From: Kiritimatiellia bacterium | GTDB taxonomy: Bacteria > Verrucomicrobiota > Kiritimatiellia > RFP12 > UBA1067 | DNA length: 64,000 bases | Reading direction: 5' to 3' | NCBI GenBank assembly: GCA_016296065.1 | Contig: JAEDKA010000009.1 | Location: 15,235 to 79,234 of the forward strand | Shown here: in pieces, positions 7,934 to 14,721 of the stretch | Numbering within the stretch: position 1 is the stretch's first letter | Layout of the letters: each line of letters starts with the position of its first letter | Notes under the pieces: model-generated | What the model saw: the letters and a program-made list of their open reading frames with translations, nothing else | Told to the model about the DNA's origin: nothing | Databases searched by the model: none | Made by a program: the position numbers and the translations under genes

Positions 7934-9166
7934 ATGGGTTTTCTATTAAAGATAGTCGAAGGTCCGAACAAGGGCGCGGAAATCGCGCTCGTGGAGGGCG
8001 TTTCCGTCACGCTCGGAAAGGGCGACGACTGCGACGTCATCCTCGCGGACCCCACGTTGCCGGACGATCCCGCGACCGTCGCCGCCGCGCCGGACGGAGT
8101 GACGTTCGACGGAAGCCCCCTTGCGCCGTTTCAGGTCGTGACTCGCGGCGCGACGTCGTTCGCGGTCGGACCGTCCGACCAGCCGTGGGGCGAGCTCAAG
8201 TGGGGGAACGAGGAGCCGGCGGCGGAAAACGCGGCAGACAACGGCGCGTCCCATGACTCGAGTCCCGCGCCCACCGCAGCCCCCGCGTCCCCCGAGCCTT
8301 CGGGCGCCGACGAAGCCCCCGCGGAGAAGAAGAGCCGCCGCGGCTGCCTCGGCTGTCTCGTTGCGCTTGTCGTCCTCCTTGTCGTGCTTGCGCTTCTTGC
8401 GTTCTTCCTCAGGGACAGGCCGCAGGGCGAGAAGGTCTGGGCGTGGACTACGAACACGGTGTCGGGGGTCTGCGAGCGCCGGTTGGTTGCATCGGAACGG
8501 GACGGAGCCGGCGCGAACGCCGCGCTCACTCTGTCGGGCGTCGTAGAGCGCCATGCGCTCGCCACGACGAACAGAAACTCGCGCGAAGTCCTCGTCGGAG
8601 ACTTCGCGACGCGCGCCGAGCGCCTTGTCGCGACTGCGGAGGCGTATGCGGCTAAGCCCGGGGTAGAGCTCGACTTCTGCGACGACGAGACGCTGAAGAC
8701 GGCGGCGGAGGACACGCTCGCGATGCTGTCGGAGAAGGAACTGCGCGTCGTCGCCGCGACGAACCGCGTCGTCGCGCTTTCCGGCAGGGCGCGGCGCATC
8801 CGCCGCGCCATCGAGGCGCTTTCCGCCGACCTGCCGAAGCTGAGGAACGTCGACGTCTCGGACGTGACGCTCGTCGACGGCGCGCTTGGCGCCGCGGCTG
8901 GCGTGGATGGGCGTGAGACGGCAGGCGATGGACGCGATGCGGCGCCCGCGTCTCATGTCTCGCGTCTGGCGGCCAGGGCATCGGCGTCGGCAAAGCCCGC
9001 TCTTCCCGTGTGCGGAATCCTCACTACGCCGTATCCGTGCCTCGTGCTCCGCAGCGGCGCGCGGGTGCTGGAGGGCGCGTCGGTGGGAGACAGCGTGGTT
9101 GTGAAGATCGAGGCGGACGCTGTGACGGTGACGAATGCGACAGGGAGGTTTGTGTGGAAGCCGTGA
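7934..9166 (+). CDS. sctD: Inner-membrane ring protein SctD
   Basis: This 410-residue protein forms the outer ring of the inner-membrane platform (YscD/EscD family). It has a small N-terminal FHA-like cytoplasmic domain (residues ~1-75), an Ala/Pro-rich linker, a single membrane segment (GCLVALVVLLVVLALLAFFL, ~146-165), then periplasmic alpha/beta domains, ending with PVCGILTTPYPCLVLRSG and a KOW-like strand. Residues ~320-345 (DGRETAGDGRDAAPASHVSR and following) are repeat-derived, matching the RHET/VSRLAS family in SctP. The start codon follows directly on the CCAAACTTC repeat and has no ribosome binding site. Overlaps the next gene by 13 bases. Confidence 0.85.
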   Translation: MGFLLKIVEGPNKGAEIALVEGVSVTLGKGDDCDVILADPTLPDDPATVAAAPDGVTFDGSPLAPFQVVTRGATSFAVGPSDQPWGELKWGNEEPAAENAADNGASHDSSPAPTAAPASPEPSGADEAPAEKKSRRGCLGCLVALVVLLVVLALLAFFLRDRPQGEKVWAWTTNTVSGVCERRLVASERDGAGANAALTLSGVVERHALATTNRNSREVLVGDFATRAERLVATAEAYAAKPGVELDFCDDETLKTAAEDTLAMLSEKELRVVAATNRVVALSGRARRIRRAIEALSADLPKLRNVDVSDVTLVDGALGAAAGVDGRETAGDGRDAAPASHVSRLAARASASAKPALPVCGILTTPYPCLVLRSGARVLEGASVGDSVVVKIEADAVTVTNATGRFVWKP

Positions 9167-9396
9167 GGGAACCAATAAGGCTTCTTGAGATAGAGAAGGA
9201 GCTGGCGGGGCCGGAGAAGGAATCGGCCCTCGCCAGGTACGACGCCGTTCTCGTGGCGCTCGAGAGGCGCATAGAAGCGGCGATGAAGGAAGGTCTGCCG
9301 CCGGAGGAGTATCCGGCGGTGGAGGCGCTGAGGGAGGCCAACACCCTCGCAAGGAAGATTTTGCGGCTGACCGTCCGGGTGGGCGGCAAGCCGTGA
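9154..9396 (+). CDS. YscE-like needle chaperone subunit
   Basis: This 80-residue all-helical protein (IRLLEIEKELAGPEKESAL, then RIEAAMKEGLPPEEYPAVEAL) has the helix-turn-helix character of YscE/EscE/SsaE. In Yersinia, YscE and YscG together hold the needle subunit YscF soluble in the cytoplasm. Position between sctD and sctF is identical to the yscD-yscE-yscF order. It must start at a GTG: GTG 9154 has GGGAGG six bases before it and is preferred; GTG 9163 is possible. There is no ATG in range. It overlaps the sctD 3' end. Confidence 0.75.
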   Translation: MEAVREPIRLLEIEKELAGPEKESALARYDAVLVALERRIEAAMKEGLPPEEYPAVEALREANTLARKILRLTVRVGGKP

Positions 9397-9449
9397 AGGC
9401 GTAGCCGAAAGGCGACGTTCAACGACAAACAAAAAAAGGAACAGACAAA

Positions 9450-9785
9450 ATGGCAACGATAAGCCCGCTGGCACCGGTGACGAACGACATCGAGAGTCCC
9501 GGAATCAAGGACATGAATGCGCACTTCACGCGCACTACGGACATCGAGGGCGGAAACTTCATCCACACCGACTCGGTGTACAATGCGCTGTTCAACGCGG
9601 CGTCCGCGATGGAGCGCCGTCTGAAGGAGTCGCTGGAGAACTACCAGGAGCACCCGGACGTGCAGGCCAACCTGCAGCAGCTGCAGTACGACCTGCAGCA
9701 GTGGAACCTCGCGCTCACGACGATGACGAACATCAACAAGAACATGGGCGACGCGCTCAACTCGATCGCCTCCAACTTCCGCTGA
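9450..9785 (+). CDS. sctF: Needle subunit SctF
   Basis: This 111-residue protein is the subunit that polymerises into the extracellular needle. The C-terminal ~65 residues show the family pattern: a helix, a turn around EHPDVQ, then NLQQLQYDLQQWNLAL and a helix ending NSIASNFR. The N-terminal ~45 residues are longer and more polar than in Yersinia YscF (87 residues), so needle surface or diameter may differ. AAAAAAAGGAACAG precedes the ATG. The last base of its TGA is the first base of the next ATG. Confidence 0.9.
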   Translation: MATISPLAPVTNDIESPGIKDMNAHFTRTTDIEGGNFIHTDSVYNALFNAASAMERRLKESLENYQEHPDVQANLQQLQYDLQQWNLALTTMTNINKNMGDALNSIASNFR

Positions 9786-10153
9786 TGCTCGACCTTTCGG
9801 GAGAAGAGGCGAGACTGTTGTTGAACGTCGCCCTGATGGCGACAGGGCAGAACCGCTTCCGGTCCGCCGCGAAGATACTCGCGGCGCTGGGGCGGTTCCG
9901 TCCCGGGGAGGCGTCCGTCGCTTCGGCGAACGCCATCCTCTTCATCAGCATGCTCGACTTCCAGGGCGCGGTGGACTATCTCGACCGCGAGGCGATTCCG
10001 CGCTTTCCGGACGCTCCCATGCTCAAGGCGTTCAAGGGAATGGCGCTCCTCAGGATGAACCGTCCGTCGGAGGCCAGAATCCCGCTCGAGGAGGCAGCCA
10101 ACCAGTCCGCCGATCCAGCGGCGGCGCAACTAGCAAAGGATCTTTTGTCATGA
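9785..10153 (+). CDS. YscG-like TPR chaperone of the needle subunit
   Basis: This 122-residue protein consists of about three tetratricopeptide-like helix pairs (e.g. EEARLLLNVALMATGQNRFRS and ASANAILFISMLDFQGA). It sits directly after sctF with a one-base overlap, as yscG does, and should cradle the C-terminal helix of SctF together with the YscE-like protein at 9154. TPR chaperones of translocators (SycD/LcrH) are longer, at ~160 residues, and usually sit by translocator genes, so that alternative is less likely. Confidence 0.75.
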   Translation: MLDLSGEEARLLLNVALMATGQNRFRSAAKILAALGRFRPGEASVASANAILFISMLDFQGAVDYLDREAIPRFPDAPMLKAFKGMALLRMNRPSEARIPLEEAANQSADPAAAQLAKDLLS

Positions 10154-10554
10154 CAGAGCAGATGATAGTCGAGGCGGTGAGGGCCGCCGGAGCGGGAGGC
10201 GCGGCGGCGGATCCGACGGCGGTGGGCGCGGCGCAGCCCGTGGCCGACCCGGCCGCGGTTTCTCGCTTCGAGGCGGCGATGGCGGCGGGAGGGCCGCAGC
10301 AGGTCGCGGCGGCGGATCCGATTCCGTTCGCGTCCCAGGCGTCGGCCGTGTGGCGGAGCGCGCAGATCAACAACCAGGGCATCCTGCACCGCATACGCGC
10401 GCTGAGCGACCTTAAGAACACTCACTCCCCGTCGATGGGCAACCTCATCGAGCTGCAGTACGAGGTGATGAACCTCGCCTTCCAGCAGGAGGTCGTCACG
10501 AAGGTCGCAGACAAGTCGTCCAACGCCATCCAGACTCTGATAAAGAACCAATGA
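10150..10554 (+). CDS. sctI: Inner rod protein SctI
   Basis: This 134-residue protein forms the adapter between export gate and needle. The N-terminal half is Ala/Gly-rich and low in complexity; the C-terminal 45 residues carry the conserved rod motif, GNLIELQYEVMNLAFQQEVV followed by KVADKSSNAIQTLIKNQ. Start overlaps the preceding stop (ATGA). It is exported early and helps the substrate-specificity switch together with SctP and SctU in related systems. Confidence 0.9.
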   Translation: MTEQMIVEAVRAAGAGGAAADPTAVGAAQPVADPAAVSRFEAAMAAGGPQQVAAADPIPFASQASAVWRSAQINNQGILHRIRALSDLKNTHSPSMGNLIELQYEVMNLAFQQEVVTKVADKSSNAIQTLIKNQ

Positions 10555-10560
10555 TGTTTG

Positions 10561-10599
10561 AGGCTTCAAACTTCCAACCCTCCAAACTTCCAAACTTCT
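10561..10599 (+). repeat. Family A repeat before sctJ
   Basis: TTCAAACTTCCAACCCTCCAA-type units occupy the whole sctI-sctJ spacer and run directly into the sctJ ATG at 10600. Confidence 0.88.
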
Positions 10600-11196
10600 A
10601 TGAAAATGAAACGAAGAGCGATGATGATGCCGCTTGCCGCGGCGCTTCTCCTCGCGGGATGCGACAAGGACGCGACGCTTCATTCCGGTCTCGAGGAGCG
10701 CCAGGCGAACCTCGTCATGGCCGCGCTGATCGACGCCGGCATACCGTGCCACAAGACGCCTGGCGAGGAAGGGACGTGGAACGTCCTCTGCTCGGAGGCG
10801 AAGTTCGCGCAGGCCGTGAACCTGCTCGAGCGGCAGGGGCTTCCGCGCCAGCCGCGCCAGGGAATCGGAGAGGTGTTCAAGAAGACGGGCATGATCTCGT
10901 CTCCGTCCGAGGAGCGCATCCGCTTCATGGACGCGCTCGCGCAGGACATCGCGCGGACCATCTCGATGATCGACGGAGTGGTGGACGCGCGCGTGCATGT
11001 CGTGCTGCCGGAGAACGACCCGTTCGCGCGCAACGCGCTCCCATCGTCCGCCGCCGTCGCGATACGCTCGCGCTGGGATGCGGACATCACCGACCTGGTT
11101 CCGTCCGTGAAGGCCCTCGTGAAGAACGCGATCGAGGGGCTGCAGTACGAGAAGATTCAGGTCACGATTTTCAAGGACACCCCGCCGGAGAAGTGA
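10600..11196 (+). CDS. sctJ: Inner-membrane ring lipoprotein SctJ
   Basis: This 198-residue lipoprotein forms the inner ring of the membrane platform (YscJ/PrgK family). It has a lipoprotein signal with lipobox LLAGC, then two ring-building domains: ANLVMAALIDAGIPCHKTP with VNLLERQGLPRQP, and ARTISMIDGVVDARVHVVLP with ALVKNAIEGLQYEKIQVTIF. It ends straight after the second domain and lacks the C-terminal membrane helix present in YscJ; EscJ of enteropathogenic E. coli is similarly short. I chose ATG 10600 because it gives the complete signal peptide. No ribosome binding site is present, since the spacer is repeat sequence. Confidence 0.93.
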   Translation: MKMKRRAMMMPLAAALLLAGCDKDATLHSGLEERQANLVMAALIDAGIPCHKTPGEEGTWNVLCSEAKFAQAVNLLERQGLPRQPRQGIGEVFKKTGMISSPSEERIRFMDALAQDIARTISMIDGVVDARVHVVLPENDPFARNALPSSAAVAIRSRWDADITDLVPSVKALVKNAIEGLQYEKIQVTIFKDTPPEK

Positions 11197-11537
11197 TGAC
11201 GGCGGACGAGAGACAGTTCCTTCTGACGGCCGCATGGATGTTCATGCGGCACGGGCAGCCTTCGAGGGCCCTCGCGGTGTGCGAGGCGCTCGTCGAGGAC
11301 AACCCGCGCAGCGGAGTGTCCGCCGCCGCCCTGGCGGAGCTGCTTCTCGACAGGGGACAGTCCCGCCGCGCGCTGGAGGTCCTGCACGGGGCGGACATGC
11401 CGGACTCCCTTGCGCACGTCGCGGCTGTCCTTGAGACGCGCGCGCTCGGCATGCAGGGGCGCACTGCGGAGTCTGCGGCGCGCTGGAGGCGCTATCTGGA
11501 GTCGCGCAAGGGCGCCGCGCGAAAGTGGGCGGGATGA
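11196..11537 (+). CDS. sctY: SctY (YscY) TPR chaperone of SctX
   Basis: This 113-residue TPR-type protein resembles YscY closely in layout: RQFLLTAAWMFMRHGQPSRA then LVEDNPRSG matches the YscY start (RQQEFLLLNGWLQLQCGHAERA), and the C-terminal RRYLESRKG matches YscY's QHYLELK. In Yersinia YscY binds YscX, and both contact YscV. Its separation from the SctX-like gene (5356-5742), here inserted between sctJ and sctK, differs from the Yersinia order. Starts inside the sctJ stop (TGATG). Confidence 0.75.
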   Translation: MTADERQFLLTAAWMFMRHGQPSRALAVCEALVEDNPRSGVSAAALAELLLDRGQSRRALEVLHGADMPDSLAHVAAVLETRALGMQGRTAESAARWRRYLESRKGAARKWAG

Positions 11538-11542
11538 CGAGG

Positions 11543-11571
11543 TTGGAGGGTTGGAAGGTTAGAGGTTGAAT
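11543..11571 (-). repeat. Family A repeat before sctK
   Basis: GGTTGGAGGGTTGGAAGGTT units, the reverse-complement orientation of the CCAAACTTCC repeats, fill the sctY-sctK spacer. Here the repeat supplies a weak GAGG that could serve as ribosome binding site for the GTG start of sctK. Confidence 0.75.
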
Positions 11572-11572
11572 T

Positions 11573-12313
11573 GTGAAAGCGGAAGCTATAACTCTTGACA
11601 AGGCACGCGAGCTTGTGGGCGACGCGGCTCTCTGGCCGCGCGTACGCGACTTCCTGTGGGACTTCGCCCCCTCGATCCACGTTTCGTGGCTCGAGGAGAA
11701 GTTTGGAAGTTTGGAAGTTTGGAAGTTTGGAGGGGAAGAGAAGCACCCCTCCAACCCTCTAACCATCCAATCCTCCCCCCGCGTCAAGCGGCACATCCTC
11801 GCGACACTTGGCGTCGAACCGTTTTTCCACAGCTTTCCGAAGGACGACTGGAGCAGGCTCGCGCTTCTCGACGGCGCGACGCTCGAGGGGATTGCGAAGT
11901 GGCTCGGGGCGCTCGCCTGCGCGGAGGATCTTCGCCGCGTCACCGACGGTGCGACGGTGCGAGAGCTCAAGTCCTCGCTCCGCGGCGTCTATCCTGAAGT
12001 ATTCGGTTACACCGCATACTTCAGAGGTTTGGAGGTTTTGAAGTTTGGAAGCCTGGACGGAGCCAAAAACGTCGCGGCGCAGGTCGAGGAGAATGGCCAT
12101 GCGCTGCTGGCGTCGGTGGTGGAAGACCTTCCGCCGCAATTGCAGCTTCGCCTGCGTCTTAAGTTGCCGGCTGCCCTCCAAGCCTCCAAACTTCCAGACA
12201 TCCAGACTTCCAAACATCCAAACATCCAAACATCCAAACATCAGCTTCCGCAGTTTTTGAGGAAGTTGCTGAAGCTGAGATTCCAGGAGGCGTATTCGCT
12301 ATGCTGCTCCTAA
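11573..12313 (+). CDS. sctK: Sorting-platform protein SctK, with three repeat insertions
   Basis: SctK links the cytoplasmic sorting platform to the membrane rings. The family block WDFAPSIHVSWL (residues ~34-45) and the order J-K-L support the call. Relatives are about 200-210 residues; this one is 246 because three translated repeat blocks interrupt it: residues ~43-68 (EKFGSLEVWKFGG...PSNPLTIQ), ~150-163 (GLEVLKFGS) and ~203-226 (LQASKLPDIQTSKHPNIQ). All three keep the frame. The start codon is GTG at 11573. The last 13 bases overlap sctL. Whether the inserted loops are tolerated or the gene is damaged cannot be told from sequence alone. Confidence 0.75.
   Translation: MKAEAITLDKARELVGDAALWPRVRDFLWDFAPSIHVSWLEEKFGSLEVWKFGGEEKHPSNPLTIQSSPRVKRHILATLGVEPFFHSFPKDDWSRLALLDGATLEGIAKWLGALACAEDLRRVTDGATVRELKSSLRGVYPEVFGYTAYFRGLEVLKFGSLDGAKNVAAQVEENGHALLASVVEDLPPQLQLRLRLKLPAALQASKLPDIQTSKHPNIQTSKHQLPQFLRKLLKLRFQEAYSLCCS
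11698..11776. repeat. Inverted family A repeat pair inside sctK (block 1)
   Basis: Four GTTTGGAA units are followed by GGAGGGGAAGAGAAGCACCCCTCC and then CCAACCCTCTAACCATCC units, so the two orientations face each other around a GGAGGGG/CCCCTCC stem. In RNA this would form a long hairpin inside the coding region. Confidence 0.88.
12025..12055 (-). repeat. Family A repeat inside sctK (block 2)
   Basis: GGTTTGGAGGTTTTGAAGTTTGG units are read in frame as GLEVLKFGS. Confidence 0.8.
12176..12242 (+). repeat. Family A repeat inside sctK (block 3)
   Basis: CCTCCAAACTTCCAGACATCC leads into four near-identical CCAAACAT units. They are read in frame as SKLPDIQTSKHPNIQTSKHQ. Confidence 0.9.
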
Positions 12314-12921
12314 ACAAAGAAGATTTCGTTCTCCAGTCGGACCGTCGCGTCGTGAAGGCGACGGATGCCGCGACGGCCGCTTCGGCAGCCGGGATAATCG
12401 CCGCCGCCGAGGAGGAGGCGCGCCGGATACGCGAAGACGCGAAGGTCGCGTTCGAGATGGAGAAGAAGCGCGGCTACGAGAAGGGCCTCGCGGACGGCAA
12501 GATGGAGATTGCGATGCAGAAGCTCGACCAGGTCGACCAGTCCGTCGCGTTCATGGAGGGCGTCGAGAAGAAGATGGCGGACGTCGTGCTGAAGGCCCTC
12601 AAGTCGTTCGTGGTTGAGGTCGGAGACCGCGAAATGGTCGTGCAGATCGTCCGCAAGACGATGAACGCGGTCATCCGCACGCAGCGTCAGGTCACGCTCA
12701 AGGTCGCCCCCGAGCTAGTCGAGACCGTGCGCGCGCGCATCGCCGAGTTCCGCGCCGCCTATCCTACTGTCGAGACGTTCGACGTCGTGGAGGATCCGCG
12801 GCTCAAGGGCCCCGCGTGCGTCCTCGAGACCGAGGCGGGAGTGGCGGACGCGTCGGTCGACACCCAGCTCGCGGCGATCGAAAAGTCGCTCAAGAAACAC
12901 ATCGCCGGAGATGGCCGATGA
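12301..12921 (+). CDS. sctL: ATPase stator/regulator SctL
   Basis: This 206-residue protein is the FliH-like spoke that connects the SctN ATPase to the SctK/SctQ pods. It has a charged helical N-terminal half with the [13 protein letters not shown] and [16 protein letters not shown] heptad-like stretches, then a globular domain ([32 protein letters not shown]...GPACVLET) typical of the V-ATPase E-subunit-like fold. AGGAGG lies ten bases before the ATG. Its stop overlaps the sctN start. Confidence 0.9.
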   Translation: MLLLNKEDFVLQSDRRVVKATDAATAASAAGIIAAAEEEARRIREDAKVAFEMEKKRGYEKGLADGKMEIAMQKLDQVDQSVAFMEGVEKKMADVVLKALKSFVVEVGDREMVVQIVRKTMNAVIRTQRQVTLKVAPELVETVRARIAEFRAAYPTVETFDVVEDPRLKGPACVLETEAGVADASVDTQLAAIEKSLKKHIAGDGR

Positions 12922-14246
12922 CAACAGTCTTCGACTACATTCCGGAGGTGTTGAACCGCGCCGTGGAGGACGCGCAGCCCATTGACGTGAAGGGCAAGGT
13001 CATCCAGGTGGTCGGCACCATCATCAAGGCTTCCGTGCCGGGGGTGAAGATCGGCGAGGTGTGCATTCTCCGCAATCCGTGGGAGGACCACGAGGTGCAG
13101 GCCGAGGTCGTCGGCTTCACGAAGGAGGCTGTTCTCCTCACCGCGCTCGGCGCGATGATCGGCATCAGCGGCGAGACCGAGGTCATCCCCACGCGCCGCG
13201 TGCAGATGGTGCCGGTGGGTAAGAATCTTCTGGGGCGCGTCCTCGACGGACTCGGACGCCCGATGGACGCCGACACGAAGGGTCCGCTGCGCCCCGACGG
13301 ATACTACCCCGTCTACGCCGACCCGCCTTCGCCGCTCGACCGCCGCATCATCTCCAAGCCCATTTCGCTCGGCGTGCGCGCGATCGACGGACTCCTCACC
13401 TGCGGCGAGGGGCAGCGTATGGGAATCTTCGCCGCGGCGGGCGGCGGAAAGTCGACGCTGCTCGCCCAGATTATCCGCAACACAGAGGCGGAAGTCACGG
13501 TGCTCGCGCTCATCGGCGAACGCGGCCGCGAGGTGCGCGAGTTCATCGAGAAGGATCTCGGGCCGGAGGGTCTCAAGAAATCGGTTCTCGTCATCTCCAC
13601 CTCCGACCGCTCCTCGATGGAGCGACTCAAGGCCGCATACGTCGCGACGGCGATCGCGGAGAGCTTCCGCGACAAGGGCATGAAGGTCCTCCTGCTTATG
13701 GATTCGGTCACGCGCTTCGGCCGCGCCCAGCGCGAGATCGGGCTCGCCGCCGGCGAGCCGCCGACGCGGCGCGGCTTTCCGCCGAGCGTGTTCTCCGAAC
13801 TACCGCGCCTCATGGAGCGCGCGGGCAACTCGTCCAAGGGCTCGATCACCGCGCTCTACACCGTGCTTGTAGAGGGCGACGACATGACGGAGCCGATCGC
13901 GGACGAGACGCGCTCCATTCTCGACGGACACATCATCCTCTCGCGCAAGCTCGCGCAGATGAACCACTATCCGGCGATAGACATCCTCGCGTCCGTCTCG
14001 CGCTGCCAGTCGGCCATCATCCCGAAGGACCACAAGGCCGCCGCGGCGAAGCTGCGCGCGCTCCTCGCGAAGTATGCGGAAGTCGAACTGCTGCTGAAGA
14101 TCGGCGAATACAAGAAGGGGGCGGATCCGGAAACTGACGAGGCGATCGCGAAGAACGGCGCAGTGAACGCATTCCTCCGCCAGGGCCTCGACGAAAAGCC
14201 GACATACGACGATTCAATCCAGAAACTGAAGGAGGCCGTATCGTAA
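12918..14246 (+). CDS. sctN: Type III secretion ATPase SctN
   Basis: This 442-residue protein is the hexameric ATPase that strips chaperones from substrates at the cytoplasmic base. The Walker A loop is AAGGGKST (residues ~175-182; relatives often have AGVGKST or GCGKST), Walker B is [12 protein letters not shown], and [10 protein letters not shown] follows, as in FliI/YscN. The central NYPAIDIL equivalent reads [13 protein letters not shown]. The C-terminal helical domain is complete. ATG 12918 is chosen because GGAG lies seven bases before it and it starts at the family N-terminus. Confidence 0.97.
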   Translation: MTTVFDYIPEVLNRAVEDAQPIDVKGKVIQVVGTIIKASVPGVKIGEVCILRNPWEDHEVQAEVVGFTKEAVLLTALGAMIGISGETEVIPTRRVQMVPVGKNLLGRVLDGLGRPMDADTKGPLRPDGYYPVYADPPSPLDRRIISKPISLGVRAIDGLLTCGEGQRMGIFAAAGGGKSTLLAQIIRNTEAEVTVLALIGERGREVREFIEKDLGPEGLKKSVLVISTSDRSSMERLKAAYVATAIAESFRDKGMKVLLLMDSVTRFGRAQREIGLAAGEPPTRRGFPPSVFSELPRLMERAGNSSKGSITALYTVLVEGDDMTEPIADETRSILDGHIILSRKLAQMNHYPAIDILASVSRCQSAIIPKDHKAAAAKLRALLAKYAEVELLLKIGEYKKGADPETDEAIAKNGAVNAFLRQGLDEKPTYDDSIQKLKEAVS

Positions 14247-14247
14247 A

Positions 14248-14721
14248 ATGCCCTATACCCTCCAGCCACTGCTGCGAATACGCACGATGCGCGAAGACCG
14301 CGCAAGCGGCGAGCTCACCGCCGCCCGCCGTGCGCTGGCTGCGGCTGAGGAGCGCCTGGCAGACCGCCGCCGCGACCTCGCGGCGTACGAGGAGACGAAG
14401 GAGGAAAGGCGCGACAGGATATACGACGCGATCATTGGGCGCGAAGTGAGCCGAGACCAGATCGACCTCGCGAACGAGGGCGTCGCGAGGATCGACGAGG
14501 AGGGGGTACTCAAGGCGGACAACGTGAAGCGCGCCGAGGGCGAGGTGAAGGAGAAGGAGGCCGCGGCGGAAGCGGCACGGACAAATCTCAACATTGCAAT
14601 AAAGAACAGAATGAAGATCGACGAACACAAGGCTGTCTGGCTTGCCGAGGAGGCAAGGGAGCAGGAGGCGCGCGCAGAGGGCGAGCTTGAGGACTTCACG
14701 GTGAGAAAGGAAGAGATATGA
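14248..14721 (+). CDS. sctO: Central stalk protein SctO
   Basis: This 157-residue protein is an almost pure coiled coil (SGELTAARRALAAAEERLAD, later EGEVKEKEAAAEAARTNLN), the FliJ/YscO-type stalk that penetrates the SctN hexamer and couples it to SctV. Position between sctN and sctP and the length fit the family, which has little sequence conservation. Stop overlaps the sctP start. Confidence 0.82.
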   Translation: MPYTLQPLLRIRTMREDRASGELTAARRALAAAEERLADRRRDLAAYEETKEERRDRIYDAIIGREVSRDQIDLANEGVARIDEEGVLKADNVKRAEGEVKEKEAAAEAARTNLNIAIKNRMKIDEHKAVWLAEEAREQEARAEGELEDFTVRKEEI

